Of a stretch of DNA of 64,000 nt, positions 8,917 to 21,023 are shown piece by piece. The first letter of the stretch is position 1; the number at the start of each line of letters is the position of its first letter. Origin of the DNA: Auricularia sp. M13 (lineage: Eukaryota > Basidiomycota > Agaricomycetes > Auriculariales > Auriculariaceae); the NCBI GenBank assembly GCA_037042915.1, contig CM073195.1, positions 1,860,001-1,924,000 of the forward strand. Reading direction: 5' to 3'. Made by a program: the position numbers and the translations under genes. The notes below the pieces were generated by a model. The model was not told where the DNA came from and did not search any database. It saw only the letters and a program-made list of their open reading frames with translations.

Positions 8917-11410
8917 ATGAGCATTCCCAGCTCCTCACGCTCAACATCGTCCGCATCGTCGGACGACGACCCGTTCGAGCACTGGTGGGACCTTGAACAC
9001 ATCGAGCGCACACGCCCGGCGTGCCCGCACTCTCCCGGGATGCTTCCGCCCCTCGTAGCGCAGTACATTCGTACGGCGCATGCACCGTCTCCATTGGCAC
9101 GCGTTACCATCGACCCGCCTGAGCGAGCGCATGTCTGGGGCACCATGGAACCGATGTATCACGCGACGCCGCCCACGATGGAGGACTGGGTGAAGGCGCG
9201 TCCGCACAAGGACGCATTCTACGCGTTCGACTCGAACTCCTGGGTCGTGCTGAGCGTGCGCTCCAAGAGAGCCCTGCCGCGCATAGCGAGCCCCGGCTCT
9301 CTCGGGCCAGCTGCTCGCGCATTCCTCCGGGCGTCCCTTATGCGGATGGCGGCGCCCTTGTGCTCTCCGGACGTGACTCACGATCATCCTCAGGCCGAAC
9401 CTGAGGATGATCGTGGTGGACATGGACACGGGCGACCGCACCATTACCACCGCTTTCCCGGCGCCGTGGCTTTCGCGGACTCGCACAGCACGACCGAGGA
9501 GGATTTGTTCGAGAACGCGCCGACGTTCGAGTGGGAGGTCCCGCGCACGCCGGCCGCCATGGACCTGTACGTGTGCTGCGCCTGCTCAACGCACATCCTC
9601 GTCTCGGAACGCCTCCCGGGGATCGTCCCTCCCGAGCTGTTCGACAAACTACGCACCGAGCGTGCGGCGTCCGCGCGCACGGCGCCCGGACAGACTGTTG
9701 AAGATAGGATTCTGCGAGCTGTTGAGGCGATCTTGAGGTGCGCTGATGCCATTGATTCGTTGTCACAAGAAATTTTGACTCACCCGCTTGTCTTGTGGAA
9801 GTATTGTGCAGAACATCCTGTGGCGCGGATGCTACATGTCCATCCGCAACAACACCTCCAACTTCCGCGATCGCATCGGCCACACGCCCACGGTGCAGCA
9901 GATATTCGAAGCGATGCAATTCACGTGGGAGCCCGAGTTACTGCGCCCTCCCGACTTGGGAGCTCTGGCAGACTCGGAGGATCATGATGATGTCAACGCC
10001 ACGAGAACTCTGCTGCTGCGAGCGTGGGTCGAACTTCGCGCGTGGATTTCTGAGTATCGCGCGCGATTTGGTGAGTACATTCACGTGATGGTATCTGACT
10101 GGGTGCACGCTGCTCATGGTTTTCCTATTGACAGGGACACGCATCCGCCGGGCTGAGCTGCCGCCCTTCGTCCTGACGCAGGATGCAACTCCGCTGTATG
10201 AGGCGGCCTTGGGCGCTACGAAGTTCCAGAGTATGTATCTTCCTTCGATCAAAATTGCACGAATAGAAGCGGAAATTGACATTACAGTGAACTTGAACTT
10301 GAAGTCGAGCGGCATCCGCCTCCAGGCAACGCCCTCTTTGAGGCTGAGGATTACTGGATTGCGCTGGGGATGACGCAGGACATGTATACACCAGGTACGC
10401 AGTGTTCTCAATCCAAGTATCGTTCAGTCACGACTCATGAATTCAATTTGGCACCCGCAGAGCTCGTCGAATTCGCATACACCGCGCAACTCAAATGCGA
10501 CCCGCTCCGCACGCCGCTGCACATGACGAACCTCGAGCACCTCTACCGCGCGGCGTACGACGAGGCGGACCTCTCACAAACAGACCCCATCCGCGAGCTC
10601 ATCTACGCCGAGCGGCGCCGCGGGCGGTGGGCCGCTGACGACCTGCAGGACGCGCTACGAACTTTGGGCCTGCACCATGAGCACCGTGCTCTACCAGTGG
10701 ATAATAGCGCAAACCTACGCGTATATGTCGACCTGGACTGCTACGCCCCGCGGATGCGCCTGAGAGCCATCCATGAAGCCGTCATTGAGGCCGCGTTCAA
10801 GCACGCGATGCTGCTGGCCGATGAGGAGTCGGACCATTGGCGTAACTCGGCCTCGGACAACGTCCAGGTGGCAAACCTCGCGGTGCGCCGCGCGACGCTG
10901 CGCGATGCGCTGAACGTGCTGGCCGAGCACCTGGGTAGTTACCGGCTCAAAGGGCTTGCGGCGCGGAACGGGGAGGTTATTCTCAGTGTGGCCGCTGCGT
11001 ATCAGCTGTTAGGTGCTTCGCCCGAAGCGGACGACGATATGATCTGTCTTGCTTATCGCATGCCGGTAAGTCACAGAGAGAACTATTTCGCGCTTTTGTA
11101 TCTGAGACTCACTCTCTCGCAGCAGCTTGAGAGTGGCGGAATCGAGGGGCAACGGGATGAGTGCAGTAAACGCGAGGCGCTGCAGGTCATTGCGCAGGTC
11201 CGCGACAGCGCCCGATTGCGCAAGTTTCTGGCTACGGGAAACTTTGACTTTCGTAAGCGCGAAGACATTCTGTCTAATCTCATGTAGGGCGGCTGAGCTG
11301 ATTCATTTCTCTCTCTCTCAGGTGACCGAGAAGACTCTATCCCTCGATCAGTCGAACCGCCATATACCCACGGTAACCAATTGGGACGACCTACAGTAAT
11401 TGTGTTTTGA
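8917..11410 (+). CDS. Ubp2-like deubiquitinase N-terminal half, lacking the peptidase domain
   Basis: Seven exons (8917-9737, 9802-10070, 10135-10234, 10288-10394, 10461-11065, 11123-11252, 11322-11410) sum to 2121 nt, 706 aa. The sequence follows the non-catalytic N-terminal part of fungal Ubp2-type ubiquitin hydrolases. It has a region with L-W-R-G after a long helix, an E-L-V-E-F-A-Y-T-A-Q block, and at least two copies of the short repeated domain of this family (A-Y-Q-L-L-G ... D-D-D-M-I with E-A-L-Q-V-I-A-Q-V-R-D-S-A-R-L-R-K-F-L-A-T-G). In family members the Cys box (G-L-N-Q-L-G-N-T-C) begins shortly after the last repeat. Here the frame reads H-G-N-Q-L-G-R-P-T-V and stops at 11410, so no catalytic Cys or His box is present. 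It may be a truncated paralogue or a non-catalytic scaffold. The fit of the splice phases argues that it is still spliced and translated. Confidence 0.65.
9381..9413. repeat. Perfect 14-bp inverted repeat (hairpin) in coding DNA
   Basis: CGATCATCCTCAGG at 9381-9394 and its exact complement at 9400-9413 are separated by 5 bases. It lies inside exon 1 of the Ubp2-like gene, where the encoded residues (H-D-H-P-Q ... E-P-E-D-D-R) do not resemble the family. Confidence 0.85.
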
Positions 11411-12168
11411 ACTTTCGGTCGGGCATGTTGTAAACAAGACGCTGTGGAATCTGTATGAATGTACCGATACTGATGGTTGGTTTGCGCGGACGCTATTTAC
11501 TTTCCCGCGCTGCCTTGTAATTCCGCAGCAGCAGTGCCAAGAAGACTGGATCAACGGAAGGTTGCGATTGCAAGATTGCCTCTTTCCTCTTGCTTTACCT
11601 CGCTTTTGAGCTTGCTCGGCTGTCGTTCGCGCATGCGCTCATGCACATCGGTTACGGGTTCATGCTTAGCTCACATGAAAGGATTTACGGCGCATCAACG
11701 ATCTGGATTCTGGATGATCCAATTATCAACGAACACACCGATTCTTCAGCCAATCTACTTTCGACTGGCCATTCGCTCGGAGTCTTGTGGGGCTTGTGAC
11801 GACAACGTGGACTGTTTGTGCAGGCATATTTTCAGAAGCGTTGCCAGGCTGGCTAGGTTCCATAAGGACTCCGGCGAGCATTTCCATACTTTGACAGCAC
11901 TATGTTTCGACTTTCAAGACTTTATGTGGCTGGCATCCCGTCGCTCTTTTTACTGATTTGCGTACGCTGCTCGAGCCTGCTATGGCGGATTCAGACTGCA
12001 GCTGGTGTGGTGCCGGGTGCCATCAAAATCATTGTCTATTTCGGGAGCGCAAGGCTATTTCTGTGCCGGGTCATTGACGCCGATCGTGTCGTCGGAGTGC
12101 ACAGTGGCGGGTGCTGTCTCCTGGTTTGCTCCTGACTCTTTCTTACTGTAACTTCATCCATCCAGGCC
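11411..12168. other. Intergenic, no gene supported
   Basis: Follows the truncated Ubp2-like gene. I looked for the missing peptidase half (Cys and His boxes) in the three forward frames and saw nothing like it. The end of the interval is the promoter of the Kre6-like gene. Confidence 0.4.
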
Positions 12169-14848
12169 ATGTACAAGTCCAGCAGGGACAACTCGCGTGG
12201 CGGGCGCCCGTACCCGTCGCCTTCTCCCCGTCGTTACTACGACTCGCCTGGCTCCGCGGGTGCGGACATTCCTGCTCTAAATCCGCCTATTACCTTCGTT
12301 TAACCAGCCTGCAGAAAGCGCCAGTCTGCTCTCCTCTGCAGCCTCACCGGGCTTTGCGCCCGTCTCGCCCGCCATGTCCGCGCGCAACCGTTTCTCGCAC
12401 GCCTCGTCCATCGGCTCGCTGGACGCCCGATACCCAAGCTCACCGTTATCATCTCATGCCTCTCAGACGTTCGTCCCCATGTCGCAGAGCGGCTCGCTGG
12501 TCGCCATGCCATACCACCCGGACATGGTCAACTCGATGCGCGAGCCAGACGACGCCCTGCACGAGCCCGACCCGCCGGGGTTCAAAGAACGCCGCAGCTC
12601 CGCCAGCTGGCGCGGGCTCTGCAACCTCATCTCTCTGCTCACCGTCATCCTTGGCATAATCGTGCTCTTCGCGGGCTACCCAATCGCCAACTTCGTCATC
12701 ACCAATCCCATGCGGCTCGCTATGGGCAACAACGTCTTCGTGAACGGCAGCGGTCAGGCGCCAGTGCTGTAAGTCGGGTGCGCGGCTAACTATAGCACGC
12801 GAACCAACCATTGACCAAGGGGCGCTGATTGTCTGCACCAGCGCGACCGTGCCGTCTATTATTGACAAGGCGACCCCCAAGGACGCCCACACGATCAAGG
12901 GCTGGGACGGCCGGCAGTACAAACTTGTGTTCTCAGATGAATTTGAAGTCAACAACCGCACGTTCTACCCCGGAGACGACCCGTTCTGGGAGGCCGTTGA
13001 CCTCTGGTACGGCTCGACGCTCGACGAGGAGTGGTACGACCCGGGCCAGGTCACCACCGCCGACGGCTACCTGCGCATCAAGATGGAGCACGTTGACGAT
13101 CCCTCGACGAACCATAACTTGTCAATCAAATCCGGGATGCTGCAGAGCTGGAATAAGCTCTGCTTCACGCATGGGTATATCGAAGGTACATATGTTCCTC
13201 AGCTCTGTCTTCGCATCTCTGAGACTCAAACCAACCTATGCTAGTGCGCTTGCAATTACCCGGCAACCCGACGACGAAAGGCTTCTGGCCCGGCGCATGG
13301 CTCCTCGGCAACCTTGGACGTGCGGGATATTTGGCATCGAACGAAGGACTGTGGCCATACACGTCTGTGTACCCATTCTCTGGCCGTGCACAGCTGTTGA
13401 TCGTGCTCCCTGTAACAGATACGACAGCTGCGACACGGGAACATACCCCAACCAGACCCATCCAGACAAGCTGGGCCCCGCTGCAGCGTTGACCGTAGGG
13501 CAGGACCGTGGCCGTCCGCAGTACAACAATGAGCTTTCGTGGCTTCCGGGTGAGTCCCACTCAGGTTATTTCCACTCGACGTCTCAATGCAACCTTTCTA
13601 CAGGTCAGCGACTATGTGCGTGTCTCCATCATTATGACTGTGTGGGTCCCACGACTGGACAACTCACGCACTGGCAGCGGCGTGCACATGTCTGAACGAG
13701 GACCACCCCGGGCCCGTGGTGGACGGCACAAACGGCAAGCGGTACCGCGGCCGCGGCGCGCCCGAGATCGACATCATCGAGGCCGAGCAGTGCAAGCACC
13801 GCGGGCCCGACGCGCACGGCTGCGCGTCGCAGAGCGCACAGTTTGCGCCGTTCAGCCAGGACTACGACTATGATGTCAATTCTGTGCAGATTCTTACGCC
13901 GGATAAGACGGAGATGAACGACTATCAGTCCGCCCCTTTTTCGCCTTGTGCAGTGTAATTGATACTGACATTGCGCTCGTTGGTAGTGGATCTGGCGTGT
14001 AGGTCCTTTCGTCGCGCTGTCAACGAATGGAGAGTGCTCACTTTGCATCAGACAGCAGGCCGTTTCGGCGCTGACGAACGTCTCGGACAGCACGTACGGC
14101 GGGCCGCAAGGCGGCGGGAGCTTCGGCGTCTTCGGTGTGCTGCTCTCACCTCCGCGTGCGTGCAGACAGTCTCATTCACTCGCTACGCAGGCTTTGAATA
14201 CTACGGCGACCCGAACGACCCCGCCAACTCGTACATCACGTGGATTTCGGACGGCCAGCCGTCGTACTCGATGCGCGGCACGGCCGTAGGGCCCGACCCT
14301 GCGACGGAGATCCAGCAGCGGCTGATACCCATGGAGCCCATGGTGCCTTCACCCGCTCCACTCTAGTATTTCGATACGTGCTGACGCAGCGTCGTGAACA
14401 GTCGATCATCTTGAACCTGGGCGCGTCGCAGACGTTCCAGACGTTCGACGACGCGACGCTGTACGCGATGATGCCCGCGGAGCTGCTGGTCGACTACGTG
14501 CGCGTATACCAGCGCGAGGACGCGCCGGACACCGCGGTCGGGTGCGACCCGCCGGATTACCCCACTTTGGACTATGTCAGCTCCTCGCTCCCTCATCCCG
14601 TCTTTCCTCTCTGCGTCCGCATTCGACTCATAACTTTGCAGATAAACTCGCATCTAAATGTGTACACGAGTGCGTTCACGGTGCTCTTCGGATACTCTGA
14701 GAAGCTGATCCCGAGCTCGCAGACGCGGAGTTGACGACCTGGGCGCAGGCGGGGTATTCTTTCCCGAGAAACTCCGGGGTGCGTCTGTCTCTCTTGTGTC
14801 GCCTTGGCTGACTCGTGTCCGTTGCATTAGTTGCAAGCATGTAGCTAG
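12169..14848 (+). CDS. KRE6: Kre6/Skn1-type beta-1,6-glucan synthesis protein (GH16-like)
   Basis: Type II membrane protein of the secretory pathway needed for cell-wall beta-1,6-glucan. Thirteen exons (12169-12259, 12315-12768, 12842-13185, 13245-13362, 13419-13549, 13604-13615, 13678-13952, 14056-14134, 14191-14342, 14402-14575, 14642-14669, 14723-14778, 14831-14848) give 643 aa. A Ser/Pro-rich cytosolic tail precedes a transmembrane segment at about residues 132-153. The GH16-like domain has F-S-D-E-F, Y-P-G-D-D-P-F-W-E-A, the W-Y-D-P strand and the E-I-D-I-I-E catalytic-type motif, then Y-V-R-V-Y-Q near the end. Exon 6 is only 12 nt. The last small exon is my choice; reading through its intron would end the protein at 14810 instead. 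Confidence 0.9.
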
Positions 14849-15137
14849 ATTTCTGACTTGTGTGCTTTTTTGATGATTGTCCGAGTCAATGTGCCATTCG
14901 TTAACATTTCTGTTATTTCTGTCGTTTGGTATTTAAGCGTGCCCTTGCAAGCGGGTGGACGCGTCGTAGTAAGTCCCACCAGTCGCGGATACTGCACGGC
15001 GCGCCGGTGGCACGGGCCACGGAGATAAAGAGGTAATATCCGCTTACCCGCGGATTTGCCGGAAATCCGGCTTCATGTCGCGCTGAGTTTCGGAGTTGGA
15101 AAGGCCTTGTCTCACTGACTCTTCGACGATCTTCAAC

Positions 15138-16522
15138 ATGGAATTTCCTTTGCAGCCTCTAAAGGTAAGCATAGATCCTCACGCTGTCCGATTGCCAACA
15201 TATGTACTGCGGCAGCCCGAAGTCGAAGCGTTAAAGGTCCAAGCGAATGAAGCCTTCAAGGAGCAAGCATTCTCCAAGGCAATTCGACTCTACGCACGGG
15301 CCATCAAGCTACAGCCGACATCCGAAGTCCTTTACTCAAATAGTAGCGCCGCGAAGCTCGCCAACGATGATGTCAAGGGCGCGCTCGCGGACGCTCAGAA
15401 GGTATGCATGCGAGTACTTCTTCCGGGTCAAAGTGGCTCATCAGCCTTCCAAAACCTGGTAGGCTGCTGAACTAGCACCTGACTGGTTCCGTGCGCACTC
15501 TCGTCTAGCAGCCGCGCTTGCTGCGTTTGGGCGAGTTGGGAGTGCTATTCAAGCCATGCGCGCCAGTCTCGCGCTTCACCGTGACTCTGAGAACGAGGCT
15601 CGGTTGAATAAGTACATCGAACGACTGTGTAAGTCCAGCAAGACTCTGTGATTAATTCGTTCTTAACACACTATGGTATGTAGTGACTCCCAAACATGCC
15701 TCCAGACCCGTACGGTCGCTCGAACGCCAGATCGACTTGGAGACCGCGTATGTGTCTCTTTGGCCGCTAGAGACACAGGATACTGAAGTTTTTGCGCAGG
15801 ACTAGTGACGTCGCAAAGGCATTCGCACAGGGCCGCGATCTCCATATCACCGAGCCAATGACATCTCGCGCGGTGAAGCTCGCGATTCTGCAACACGCGG
15901 CAACATGTCCGACATGGGTTGGACCCATTCGTCGCGCTTTATACCTGCCCTCGCCGGACGCGGCGAACCAAGAACCGAAACTCATTGAGAAGGATCCTTC
16001 GTGCGGTCAACATATGTCCCTTGAACGGATATTGCGGTGCGAGAAATTCGATACCGTGATTCTCTACCATGAAGACGGTGCGGAGAGGATGCGCGGGAAT
16101 CCCAACGGCGTAGGGATTGGATACCTCTATCGCGTGTGGGAGCTCATTCTGGATGACAAGGTGCGCATTCAGCCTGCCGCTGCACACTTGAGACTCATAC
16201 ATTTTACTTGCTCCTTGCGTCTCAGGCGGAAAGCGAGCGGTTCCCGAATCCAGATGCAGCGCAGCTACTTCAAGTACCGAATTTGCACGGTCCTCTCGTC
16301 GTCATGAAGACCTTACAGCTCAAGGTGAAGGACGATCCTATGACCAACATTCCGCTGGCGACTAGATCAGATGTTTTCGCCTGGGAAGTTGTCACGATGG
16401 CAGAGCTCCGCTCCGAGGCATGGCAGGAGAAGCGCGCCGAGTTTGTTGAGCTTGTCAGGACCAGTCAGGACCGTCAGATTGCAAACATTATGGGCAGCTC
16501 CGTTAACAACTTGGTTATTTGA
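15138..16522 (+). CDS. TPR-repeat protein
   Basis: Six exons (15138-15164, 15216-15401, 15463-15628, 15684-15747, 15800-16160, 16226-16522) give 366 aa. The N-terminal third holds about two tetratricopeptide repeats (A-N-E-A-F-K-E-Q-A-F-S-K-A-I and Y-S-N-S-S-A-A-K-L), the pattern of Hsp70/Hsp90 co-chaperone TPR domains. The rest carries no domain I can name. No signal peptide or membrane segment is visible. The first intron is stop-free and in frame, so an unspliced start is possible, but its gtaagc and cag borders and 51-nt length fit the local norm. Likely an intracellular adaptor; the partner is unknown. Confidence 0.75.
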
Positions 16523-16591
16523 TTACTGTATACGAGTCTCTCATTGTCGCCGTAACATGCCAATGCACAGTCATTTTAGTGCCAGCCTTGC

Positions 16592-17074
16592 CTATATATA
16601 CTGGATCTCGTTGGCAAGCGTCTCGAGTTCAGAGGTGTCCACAGGGGGTTCGATTTGGAATTTTGCCAGAGTGAGCACGAGCGTTTGACCAGAGCCAGTA
16701 TTGCCACCTGCCCCGAAAAGCTTTTTGAGCAAGCGAGCAACGTCGCCTGCGCATACAATTCGCGACTCTGCAGAACGAAGGAGAACGGACTGAAGGCTGG
16801 GGCACTTCACACTGTTGAGAGTGGCGAGGCTCGTCCAGGACAAGTCACGCGAAGAGTCAAAGTCGACGGACAACTACAAGGACTTGAGGCGCGGGAACGC
16901 CTCGACGAGGTCCAAGAGATCAGGCAGGAGAACAACAGCAACCTCGAGGTTGCGAATATGCGGCACGAGGAAATCGTTGGCGAACATGCGCTCAGTGAGG
17001 CCCGCGCGGTGATCGCAACGGAACAGCCGCCTGAACTGGCTCCCGCATCTGAAGAGCTTTTTGTAATCAACTTC
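16592..17074 (-). pseudogene. C-terminal fragment of an LRR-type (F-box family) protein
   Basis: On the minus strand one frame reads leucine-rich text typical of F-box/LRR C-termini (H-I-R-N-L-E-V-A-V-V-L-L-P-D and F-P-R-L-K-S-L), ending at a stop at 16592. An in-frame TAG in the middle could be removed by a frame-neutral 66-nt intron (16877-16812). No ATG-led N-terminus or F-box is found: the frame opens after two stops near 17075, and the Nudix gene starts only 175 bp away on the other strand. I read it as a remnant, although unseen upstream exons cannot be ruled out. Confidence 0.4.
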
Positions 17075-17248
17075 TCATCACTGAGCTGGGAGTTTGAGCG
17101 TGCTACAAAGTAACAAAGATGCCATTCAATTGCGGTGCAAGAGCGCCTCTTGGTCGGGGTGGCAGTAAATCGGCATCGATGAATTGACACTGGTCCCGTG
17201 TCGCCTGGATTCACGCTCCGGCTCCTCAACTTAACCAAGGTCACCGCA

Positions 17249-17892
17249 ATGCCGCCATCGGGTCCGAAGCAGCCCTTGGTAGGGGTCGGCGCATTCGTCT
17301 TCAACGAGAAAGGTCAATTCCTGATCGGTCTGCGCAAGGGCAGCCACGGTGCGGGTGAGTAATGATTAGGTTGAGTGGGCGTACGCTGTCCAATGCAATG
17401 GGATGGTGATGCCTTCCAACTTATCATCCGATATCTTATCATCGTGTGTACTGTATCAGGAACCTGGGCAATTCCTGGCGGCCATCTAGAGTTTGGAGAA
17501 ACCTTCGAAGCTTGCGCCGCGCGGGAAACTTTGGAAGAAACTGGCCTGGAGATCTCGGACGTGGGCTTCGTCAGCGCGACGAACACTGTCATGGCCGAGA
17601 ACAACGCACATTATGTCACTGTCTTCATGACGTCCAAGATCAACGAAAGCAGCGGCAAGACGGAACCCGAGGTAGAGTCTGTTCAATCAGACTTGCTATG
17701 AGACGCTGAATATACCTGATCTAGATCTGCGAGCCTGAGAAATGCGAGAAATGGGAGTGGATTAGTTGGAATGACCTGGAGACGTGGGCAGCCGAGCACA
17801 AGGCGGGCCACGAAGGCTCGCACAAGGTTTTCCTCCCGCTTTTGGATCTCTTGACACAGCGTCCAGAACTGAAGCTTAATCAGAACCTGTAG
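17249..17892 (+). CDS. NUDT15/MutT-like Nudix hydrolase
   Basis: Three exons (17249-17354, 17460-17671, 17725-17892) give 161 aa. The full Nudix box is present: G-H-L-E-F-G-E, then seven residues, then R-E-T-L-E-E-T-G-L, which holds the Mg-binding glutamates. The segments before it ([17 protein letters not shown]) match the NUDT15/MTH2 branch, which hydrolyses oxidised or modified nucleoside triphosphates and so cleans the dNTP pool. Size also fits that branch (about 160 aa). No targeting signal is seen, so a cytosolic site is likely. Substrate preference is inferred from family only. Confidence 0.88.
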
Positions 17893-18352
17893 ATACAGAA
17901 TTGGTTTCTCTGAGAGCCAACTCTAGAGCGTCCTGTACCGAACAAAATCACAAATACAGAGACGATTCCAAGTGGTAAACCCCCCGCAAGAACAATTTCT
18001 CAATCGCACCTGAGGCGATCTGATCATACAGTACTACCGTCAAATCCCAATTTGACCGCCGCGGCCTGTGCCGGAAATCAGATGGCGGCCGCTTTCAATC
18101 GGAGATTGAACCGTGCCTTGTCACCGCGTCGTCGTTCGCTGCTTACCGCATCGGTCCTTGGCCTCCAATTTATCACAGCGCTGTCTTCGCGCTCCAGACG
18201 CATCCGTTCTGGTACCCTGCACCTGCCGCTCTGCTTGCCCAGCGCGCGGCTGACCTTGCTCCAGCTAGCCAGTTCGTACGCGGTCCCGAGATTATATTCG
18301 CATTTGCTGATTAGTTCAGGCTTTAGATATCGTTTTCGAAAAGCTGGCTATC
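17893..18352. other. Intergenic region before the cohesin-loader gene
   Basis: About 460 bp. Nothing beyond the 3' UTR of the Nudix gene and presumptive promoter is visible. Confidence 0.4.
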
Positions 18353-21023
18353 ATGTCCATCGTGTTATCAGTAGCAGGCGACGACATGCGCCCAGCTAAA
18401 CGAGCCCGTATCTCGCCGTCTGCGGACTCAGTGACATCGTCAACGCATAGCGATCGCACTGCGCAACCTGGGCTTTCTTTGTTTCCTATTCGGACGCCGA
18501 CACCTACGCCTGCGCCTGGCAGCAATGCAGCTGCTATGACGACCGCTCAGACCTTGCCAACCACCACGTCTGCCGAGCTAAAGCAGACTGGTTCAGCAGA
18601 CCAGCTCGATGGAGTTCAGCGTCCCACGAAGATCACACCAGGAGCGTTATTGGACCATGTTTACCGAACACTGGCGACCACCGAACCTACAAGCACGCAA
18701 TATGTCTCGGCTCTTCGCTCGGCCTTCCTAGCGTTCACAACTTCGCACATAGTACGAGCCCCGGACGATACACCGGAGCTTGACTGCAAGCTATGGCTTT
18801 CTTGCGCCGATGTTGGGATTATGGTCCTTGACTCGCGTCAAGCGGACTGGGAATGGGCTGGCGCCGCAGAAGACGTGGTTGAACGGGCGGTTGGTAAAGG
18901 TTTCGTCTTGGTGCAGAAGGTAGCTGTTGCCTTGGGTCCATCCAGTGTCACATATCCCAGTGCTAATTCCTTGACAGCATCCAGCGTTGCGTCGTTACAG
19001 AGTACCACTTACGCTATTGCATGCACGGTTGGCATCCCACCAGGGCAAGCAGAAGTTTGCCCTGACCCTGCTGCGCAAGCTGATAAGCTCCTTTGCACCG
19101 TGAGTACCGAATTCACACACGCGATATCGTGACAATAACATGCACATTTTCAGCTCTGACCCTCCCGCTCTACGTTATGCTGCCAATCTCGCTTTGATAT
19201 CGCATCTGCTCTCTTCGGACGACACCGACGGCGCGTTGACCGCGCTCGACGCACTACTTGCTCATGCTACTTCGACTGGTCATACTAGTTCGTGCCTTAT
19301 CCAGTGGTTCTCCAGCTATCTGACATTCGAGTCGAACTTGAAGATGTTGCAGCGTTATGCCACGCCGAGCGCGTCCGTATACTTGCATGCGACGAACGAT
19401 GGGACCTCGTCCCCGATGCACTGCTGTCTGCCGAACGCGCACTCTGGCTTGACCACGAGCTTCCAAAGCCAAAACTGGAGCCAAGCGACGAGGCGGAAGG
19501 GGACGACCAGAAGCCTGCTCAACTGGATGAATCTTCAACGCCGCATCCAGATGACGGGTCGCCCTGGCATGCCGCGCTCGTTCTCCCGACGCTCATCCTC
19601 GGCGTCCTCGCGCATACGCACGCGGGCAACGCCAAGGGCGCGAGCGTGCGCCTCGCCGCGCTGCACCGGCGGATGGACCGCGGCGACGGGCGCCAGCTCG
19701 GCCTTGTGCGCGTCCCTCTCGTCTCTCAGGCTGGCGAATCCGATGCGAAGGCCGACCCCGAGCAACTTCTGCTGCATACGACACACCCCGCGGTGCTCTT
19801 CCGCCTGACCTTCCTCGTCAGCGCGGCGTCCAAGCGCGACCACCTCAGCATGGGCGCGCTGGGCCCCGTCATGGAGCCTAAGCGCCGGCTGTTCGCGCGC
19901 GAGGGGTTGGCGGTGGCGGATGCTGATGCATGTGCGGTGGTGTTCCCGCCCGGCGCGACGCTGCGCGAGGCGAAGGCGCTCGATACGACTATGGCGCGCA
20001 TCCGGGCGGACCTGTTGTGCGAGATGGTAGCCGTTGCGGTCGGGCGGTGGGAGATGGACGAGGCTGAGGACGTGAGCGCTGCTTCCCTTCTTCAAGTTGA
20101 CGATTTTTTGCTTACTGTTTGGATTTTGATAGCGACTAGCGCAGCTCATTGCGCATCTGCGAAACGCAGATCTGTGGGACATCTACGCTGCCCGCGTGTG
20201 CTTGCAGCAAGGTCACCTGGCGCAGGCGCTGCTCCGCCCCGCGCGAGCTTCAGCGTGCTATCGCGTCGCGGCGCGTCTGGCAGGCGACGACGACGAGGTA
20301 GGCGTCGCGGCGCGCGCGTGCGATGTCGCTTTGCGCCTTGGGTGGGAAGCCGAACTCGAGGCTGGTAGTGAAGCGACGCCCGCCATCAGCGTCCCCAAGG
20401 GCAAGAAGAGGAAGCGCAGCAGCACAGTCGCCGACCCGGATGCCCTGTACGAGGAGTCGTTGGCCCGTGCCACGCCAGCTGAGGTCAGCGCCGTCGTCGC
20501 GCTGTGCGAGCGGCCGGGAACGAGTGCTGCGTTGCGTGCTGTCGGGTTGGTCATCGCGGCGTGCACGAGCAGCGAGGTGTTGCGCGTCAAGTGGGTCTTT
20601 TGTTCTTGTCGTCGCTTGCTATGCGCTAATTTCCGCACCCGCAGGCAACATCTGAAAGCCGCGCTGGAACTGGCAAGCGACGCGGCGGACAACGCGCTGC
20701 GTGCGCCGATCCTCGTCCTCGCCAGCGCGCAGTACGAGCACACCGCTGCGCCGCACGCGCACCTCATGCTGCGCACCGCTCGCAAGATTACGCGCGAGCT
20801 GGGCGGTGCGGGCTGGCTCGGCTGCTGGATTGCGGGCAGGCTCATTGGTAAGCCTTGCCACGTCCCTGTGAATTCTACCGTTTGCTGAGTTTGTACAACA
20901 GAGTTGTACAAGCGCATGGGTCCGGGAAAGGAGGACCGCATCGCAGACGCCACCAAGGAACTACGCGAATGTGAGCTGCGCGTGCGGACGCTGCGCGAGC
21001 GCAAGTTCAAGAAAAGAAAATGA
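18353..21023 (+). CDS. MAU2: MAU2/Scc4-type cohesin loading factor
   Basis: Partner of the Scc2/NIPBL protein in loading cohesin onto chromatin; nuclear. Seven exons (18353-18919, 18978-19099, 19154-19287, 19353-20071, 20133-20590, 20645-20847, 20902-21023) give 774 aa. The N-terminus is disordered and Ser/Thr/Pro-rich. From about residue 190 the all-helical TPR-like superhelix begins with the family's H-P-A-L-R-R-Y-R-V-P-L-T-L-L-H and H-Q-G-K-Q-K-F-A-L blocks. The C-terminus has L-W-D-I-Y-A-A-R and ends in a Lys/Arg-rich tail. The exon 3-4 junction was settled by choosing the 65-nt intron 19288-19352, which restores both frame and the L-C-H-A-E-R-V-R-I-L helix. Confidence 0.75.

Noticed and set aside
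19279-19304. A 26-nt intron in the MAU2-like gene
   Set aside because: It would restore the frame, but it is far below a workable length. The 65-nt intron 19288-19352 also restores the frame and fits family sequence better.
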